A stretch of DNA of 64,000 bases from Rheinheimera pacifica (lineage in GTDB: Bacteria; Pseudomonadota; Gammaproteobacteria; Enterobacterales; Alteromonadaceae): NCBI RefSeq assembly GCF_900108485.1, contig NZ_FNXF01000017.1, positions 32,756 through 96,755 of the forward strand. Direction: 5' to 3'. How positions within the stretch are numbered: the first letter of the stretch is position 1; the number at the start of each line of letters is the position of its first letter. Both the position numbers and the translations under genes were made by a program. The notes below the pieces were generated by a model. That model was given only the letters and a program-made list of their open reading frames with translations, was not told where the DNA came from and searched no databases. Shown here in pieces: positions 61,480 to 64,000 of this stretch.

Positions 61480-61526
61480 ATGACTTAACTCTCCGTACCG
61501 TAAATACATCAAATTGTCACCGCCAC

Positions 61527-61787
61527 CTATTTCCATGGCTTTTTACTATCTCTTTCAATAATTTCATTGAGAACTACATTACGTGGGCAACTAGCAATTA
61601 TTTCCGTTAAAACGCAACTTGCTGACTCAAGATGATCGTCTGTTGCGTCATCAGTAAAAACCGCATGGAAACTCAACTTGTTATCAATTAGCGACACGTA
61701 AAGAAAGCGAAGTGTATGAGGAACCTCGCCTAGCATTGCGATCTGTACTCTTCTAGCTATATCCATTGATGCCACGGTCTTACTCAT
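61527..61787 (-). CDS. Integron cassette gene, hypothetical 86-aa protein
   Basis: 86 aa; family not recognised. Soluble, with alternating hydrophobic strands (LRFLYVSLIDNKLSFHAVF) and a helix-like stretch (ESASCVLTEIIASCP). The ATG at 61787 directly follows the GTTATGC core of attC 2, leaving almost no 5' leader; Met8 (61766) is an alternative start, with no strong ribosome site for either. The whole cassette is about 405 bp. Function unknown. Confidence 0.7.
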   Translation of the reverse strand: MSKTVASMDIARRVQIAMLGEVPHTLRFLYVSLIDNKLSFHAVFTDDATDDHLESASCVLTEIIASCPRNVVLNEIIERDSKKPWK

Positions 61788-61863
61788 GCATAACGTTTGG
61801 TTAAGGGGCGGGCTTTAGACCGTCCCAGTGAGCGAAGCGAGCGGCTTGAACCAGTTGTTAGGC
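61788..61863 (-). repeat. attC site 2
   Basis: 76 bp, cores GCATAAC (61788-61794) and GTTAGGC (61857-61863). The arms TTGGTTAAG and CTTGAACCA pair with one extra base in the right arm, the asymmetry that fixes orientation. It reads on the minus strand, as do the genes. It contains the GGGGCGG...CCGTCCCAG motif shared with attC 1. Confidence 0.88.
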
Positions 61864-62160
61864 ATGTGGAGTGCCCGTTCTCTCGTAATTTTCAATATAT
61901 TTATCAATGCTCATGGCTGTGCCAGTTGTAATGAGCTTTCCTGTTTCTCGCTCCACAATGGTTGGTGCATTGCCTGCTATTGCGTACTTAATGTCATTTG
62001 TCTCTAACCACAATTTCGATGTGTGGAAGATGACCCAGCCCCATGGCTTTTCGATGGTATTGCGTTCGATAATTATTATTTCATCGCCTTCGGGTAACCA
62101 ATCAAATTCTCCACCTACTGCTTCTGCGACGAGTTTGTGAGCGACTTCTTTCGTGACCAT
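61858..62160 (-). CDS. Integron cassette gene, Imm35/YrhB-like immunity protein
   Basis: 100 aa from ATG 62160; the frame continues 8 codons into attC 3. The sequence resembles YrhB/Imm35 (immunity protein 35): EKPWGWVIFHTSKLWLETND, then IAGNAPTIVERETGKLITTGTA and IDKYIENYE, in that order. In polymorphic-toxin systems Imm35 proteins neutralise peptidase toxins; no toxin gene is adjacent here, so it would be an orphan immunity gene. Its stop TAA lies inside the GCCTAAC core of attC 2, as is typical of cassettes. Confidence 0.72.
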   Translation of the reverse strand: MVTKEVAHKLVAEAVGGEFDWLPEGDEIIIIERNTIEKPWGWVIFHTSKLWLETNDIKYAIAGNAPTIVERETGKLITTGTAMSIDKYIENYERTGTPHA

Positions 62161-62166
62161 TGGGGA

Positions 62167-62251
62167 GCCTAACGCCGCCAGCACGCGCGGCTTTGTAGTG
62201 AAGGCGAAGCCGCAACGGAAAAGCCGTCGCCGTGCCTGGCATTGTTAGGGC
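62167..62251 (-). repeat. attC site 3
   Basis: About 85 bp, cores GCCTAAC (62167-62173) and GTTAGGGC (62244-62251). The arms GCCAGCACG and CGTGCCTGGC pair with one extra base in the right arm. The central region has GC-rich secondary structure. Confidence 0.87.
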
Positions 62252-63552
62252 TACGCCGAAACAATAGCAGCAACACCAGTCGCTACCGACACAATAACAG
62301 CGATCATGGCTAGCCATACTGCATACATAGAAAACTCTGCTTGTATGGCAGATAACAAATCGCGCCCATCTCCAACCGCTTTATCTGCTTCTTCCTTCAA
62401 CAAAACAATCTTCCTCTTTAATTCTTCCGCAGCAGAAGTGTAACCAGGCTTAATCGGATGTTCCTCAAGATCGACTATTTTCTCGTTTTTCAGATAGCCT
62501 TGAAAAAAATTTAGATGCCAATGTGAATTTAACCACTGATCATCCATCTCTTCATTCTCAAGCCATATCTGTTTTGGTGCGTTTCGAGAAGCCCAGCGAC
62601 TTTCTATTACTTCGTCCAACGCTGTAATAAATAGATCGTATCTATACAGCCTCTTTCTGCGCTCATGAACACTATTTATACCTCTCTTGGCACCAATCCA
62701 CGATGCGTGCTTTTTAAAGAAGTAAAAAAAAGAACCCGTAACGTCACGCATTGATATTGATATCGCTTCCATTGCCTCTGAGATACTTGCCCTCACGTGG
62801 TCTACATGATCTGAAAATCTCCTATACTCAGAAGAAAAAAATAAGTCATGACTATTCATTTCGCGAACAGTATTGGTGTCACCAAGATACAGAGGATATA
62901 GTTTTCCTACCTCTGAATATACTAATGCAGTTATTGTTATAATATTTTCGTCATTAACAAGAACTCGCAGTTGTGCGTCACCTGAGTTATTAATACCTAA
63001 TGTCTTCCAGTCCTTAACATTTGCCGCATAAAACGAGTACATTGTGTAAGAATGTTCTGGAAGATTGGACATAATCTCCTTTAACGACTTTTCAAAAGAA
63101 AACAATACGCTGTCGGCTCTTGGCGGATACCCTGCTAAACTTGGTAACTCGCCTAAAGCAAAATCCTTCTCAGTTAATGTCTTGAATGCCAAATATGAAA
63201 GGCCGTCAAAGTACAGTTCATATCCATTCTTGTGTTTGGCATAAACCTGATACGGCAAACCCAAGCATGACGACTTATGTACGATCTCAACGTGGACGAA
63301 ATCACGATTTTTTATCAGGCTTTCTCTAAGTGGCTCAAAATCATTTTCAGAAACTCGGTATAAATGAGTTGTCCTGTCAAGGATGTTCTTATTTGTATTC
63401 CACGTGTCTTCTAAGCGGAAATGATCGAGTGTTTTCTCAATCGTTTCACTACGCCCCATTAGCGTACTAGGAAAGCACCCGACATGGTTCAATGTTAAAC
63501 CATTTAAGGACCTCTTTATTTCTTCTTTGCTGGCGTTATCGTCCACTGCCAC
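62251..63552 (-). CDS. Integron cassette gene, 433-aa protein with C-terminal membrane anchor
   Basis: 433 aa from GTG 63552, with GAGGTTGA directly upstream. Family not recognised. The long N-terminal part (about 1-370) looks soluble and mixed alpha/beta, with many charged and aromatic residues. Residues about 371-392 (AAEELKRKIVLLKEEADKAV) are a probable coiled coil, and the last about 25 residues (MYAVWLAMIAVIVSVATG...) form one membrane helix at the very C-terminus. The layout fits a cytoplasmic sensor or effector with a tail anchor. Much AT-richer than the flanking chromosome, consistent with transfer. Its TAG stop overlaps attC 3. Confidence 0.75.
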   Translation of the reverse strand: MAVDDNASKEEIKRSLNGLTLNHVGCFPSTLMGRSETIEKTLDHFRLEDTWNTNKNILDRTTHLYRVSENDFEPLRESLIKNRDFVHVEIVHKSSCLGLPYQVYAKHKNGYELYFDGLSYLAFKTLTEKDFALGELPSLAGYPPRADSVLFSFEKSLKEIMSNLPEHSYTMYSFYAANVKDWKTLGINNSGDAQLRVLVNDENIITITALVYSEVGKLYPLYLGDTNTVREMNSHDLFFSSEYRRFSDHVDHVRASISEAMEAISISMRDVTGSFFYFFKKHASWIGAKRGINSVHERRKRLYRYDLFITALDEVIESRWASRNAPKQIWLENEEMDDQWLNSHWHLNFFQGYLKNEKIVDLEEHPIKPGYTSAAEELKRKIVLLKEEADKAVGDGRDLLSAIQAEFSMYAVWLAMIAVIVSVATGVAAIVSA

Positions 63553-63577
63553 TCAACCTCACATAATCATCTTCAAT

Positions 63578-63648
63578 GCCCTAACGCCACGCGCATGCGC
63601 GCGAACTTGTGAGCGCCGCAGGCCCCGAATGCCGCACTTTGTTAGGGC
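63578..63648 (-). repeat. attC site 4
   Basis: 71 bp, cores GCCCTAAC (63578-63585) and GTTAGGGC (63641-63648). The arms CGCGCAT and ATGCCGCA are only partly complementary, with one extra base in the right arm; the pairing is the weakest of the four. Confidence 0.78.
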
Positions 63649-64000
63649 TGCTCTGTATTTGGTTTGTAGCGAGTATCATTACCATTAAGTTTATTCCATA
63701 CACCGTAGATTATTTCCATTGAAGCATCATCTGGATGACACTCATCTGGACCACAGATTGACACTGTTAGCTCTTTATTACGTCCCCAAAGACCAAATGA
63801 GTTTCTAATACCGGTGCCCCAACCATGATGGTATTGGATAAGGTTATTAAACGGAGTATTTTTAACCGTCGACTTATCATCCTCTTTCAAATTAGAAACG
63901 ATTCTGTCAACGGCCTGCTCTAAAGTCTGAGGTAGCTTTTCCTCAGACTTGTCCTCCGCATTCCCAAATGCTTGCATTGATATCGATAGAAAAACAGCCA
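63642..64000 (-). CDS. Integron cassette gene, DUF6794-like protein, truncated by the window edge
   Basis: At least 118 codons; the true start lies to the right of the window. Upstream of Met63977 the frame stays open, reading AVFLSIS, and continues into a sequence ending FGNA, so the N-terminus looks like a Sec signal peptide. The mature part matches the DUF6794 pattern: LPQTLEQAVDRIVSNL, HGWGTGIRNSFGLWGRNKEL and HPDDASMEIIYGVWNKL. Function unknown. Its stop TAA is in the attC 4 core. Confidence 0.7.
   Translation of the reverse strand, partial: AVFLSISMQAFGNAEDKSEEKLPQTLEQAVDRIVSNLKEDDKSTVKNTPFNNLIQYHHGWGTGIRNSFGLWGRNKELTVSICGPDECHPDDASMEIIYGVWNKLNGNDTRYKPNTEQP

Noticed and set aside
62102..62317. 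71-aa open frame spanning attC 3 on the minus strand
   Set aside because: It runs across a recombination site and into both neighbouring cassette genes in another frame.

Overview
The window is a contiguous piece of a gammaproteobacterial chromosome. Gene content and order (rluA/djlA/lptD-surA-pdxA-rsmA-apaG-apaH-folA, mdh/argR, ilvC/ilvY, sspAB next to petABC and rpsI-rplM, zapE/zapG/degQ/degS, mla-kds-lpt-rpoN-hpf-ptsN-rapZ-npr) match Enterobacteria and Alteromonadales. A bc1 complex, a group-2 Mrp antiporter, a PEP-CTERM protein and a pectate lyase point to the Rheinheimera/Alishewanella/Arsukibacterium group. That placement is inference from gene content only.

Layout. 1-13 kb: RNA modification, an OmpA-type porin, then the outer-membrane biogenesis operon lptD-surA-pdxA-rsmA-apaGH and a chemoreceptor. 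13-19.6 kb: folA, obgE, rpmA-rplU, ispB, mdh/argR and a divergent DyP-type peroxidase. 19.6-20.3 kb has no protein gene but encodes an unmistakable CsrB-type small RNA (about 18 GGA motifs, many in hairpin loops), with a UvrY/GacA-type palindrome about 190 bp upstream. 20.3-28.3 kb: mgsA, ilvC/ilvY, stringent starvation proteins, cytochrome bc1, L13/S9. 28.4-32.7 kb: zapE, zapG and two periplasmic HtrA proteases. 32.7-45.3 kb: murA and the Mla lipid transport operon, divergent from the yrbG-kdsD-kdsC-lptCAB-rpoN-hpf-ptsN-rapZ-npr run. 45.3-51.1 kb: a six-gene Mrp Na+/H+ antiporter operon with mrpA and mrpB fused. 51.5-61.4 kb: fumC, a pectate-lyase lipoprotein, a PEP-CTERM protein, a DUF898/M48 pair, an amidohydrolase and a SpoU methyltransferase.

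From 61.38 kb to the right edge the character changes completely. Four small-to-medium minus-strand genes are each followed by an attC recombination site (71-97 bp imperfect palindromes bounded by RYYYAAC/GTTRRRY-like cores, extra base in the L'' arm where I could check). This is the distal end of a chromosomal (sedentary) integron cassette array. Its integrase and attI should lie to the right of the window. The cassettes encode an 86-aa unknown, an Imm35-like immunity protein, a 433-aa unknown with a C-terminal coiled coil and membrane anchor, and a secreted DUF6794-like protein. The array is the most likely home of undescribed functions here; the 433-aa membrane-anchored protein is the best candidate.

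Most start sites were re-chosen from ribosome binding sites and family lengths. No tRNA, rRNA, insertion sequence or CRISPR array was seen.
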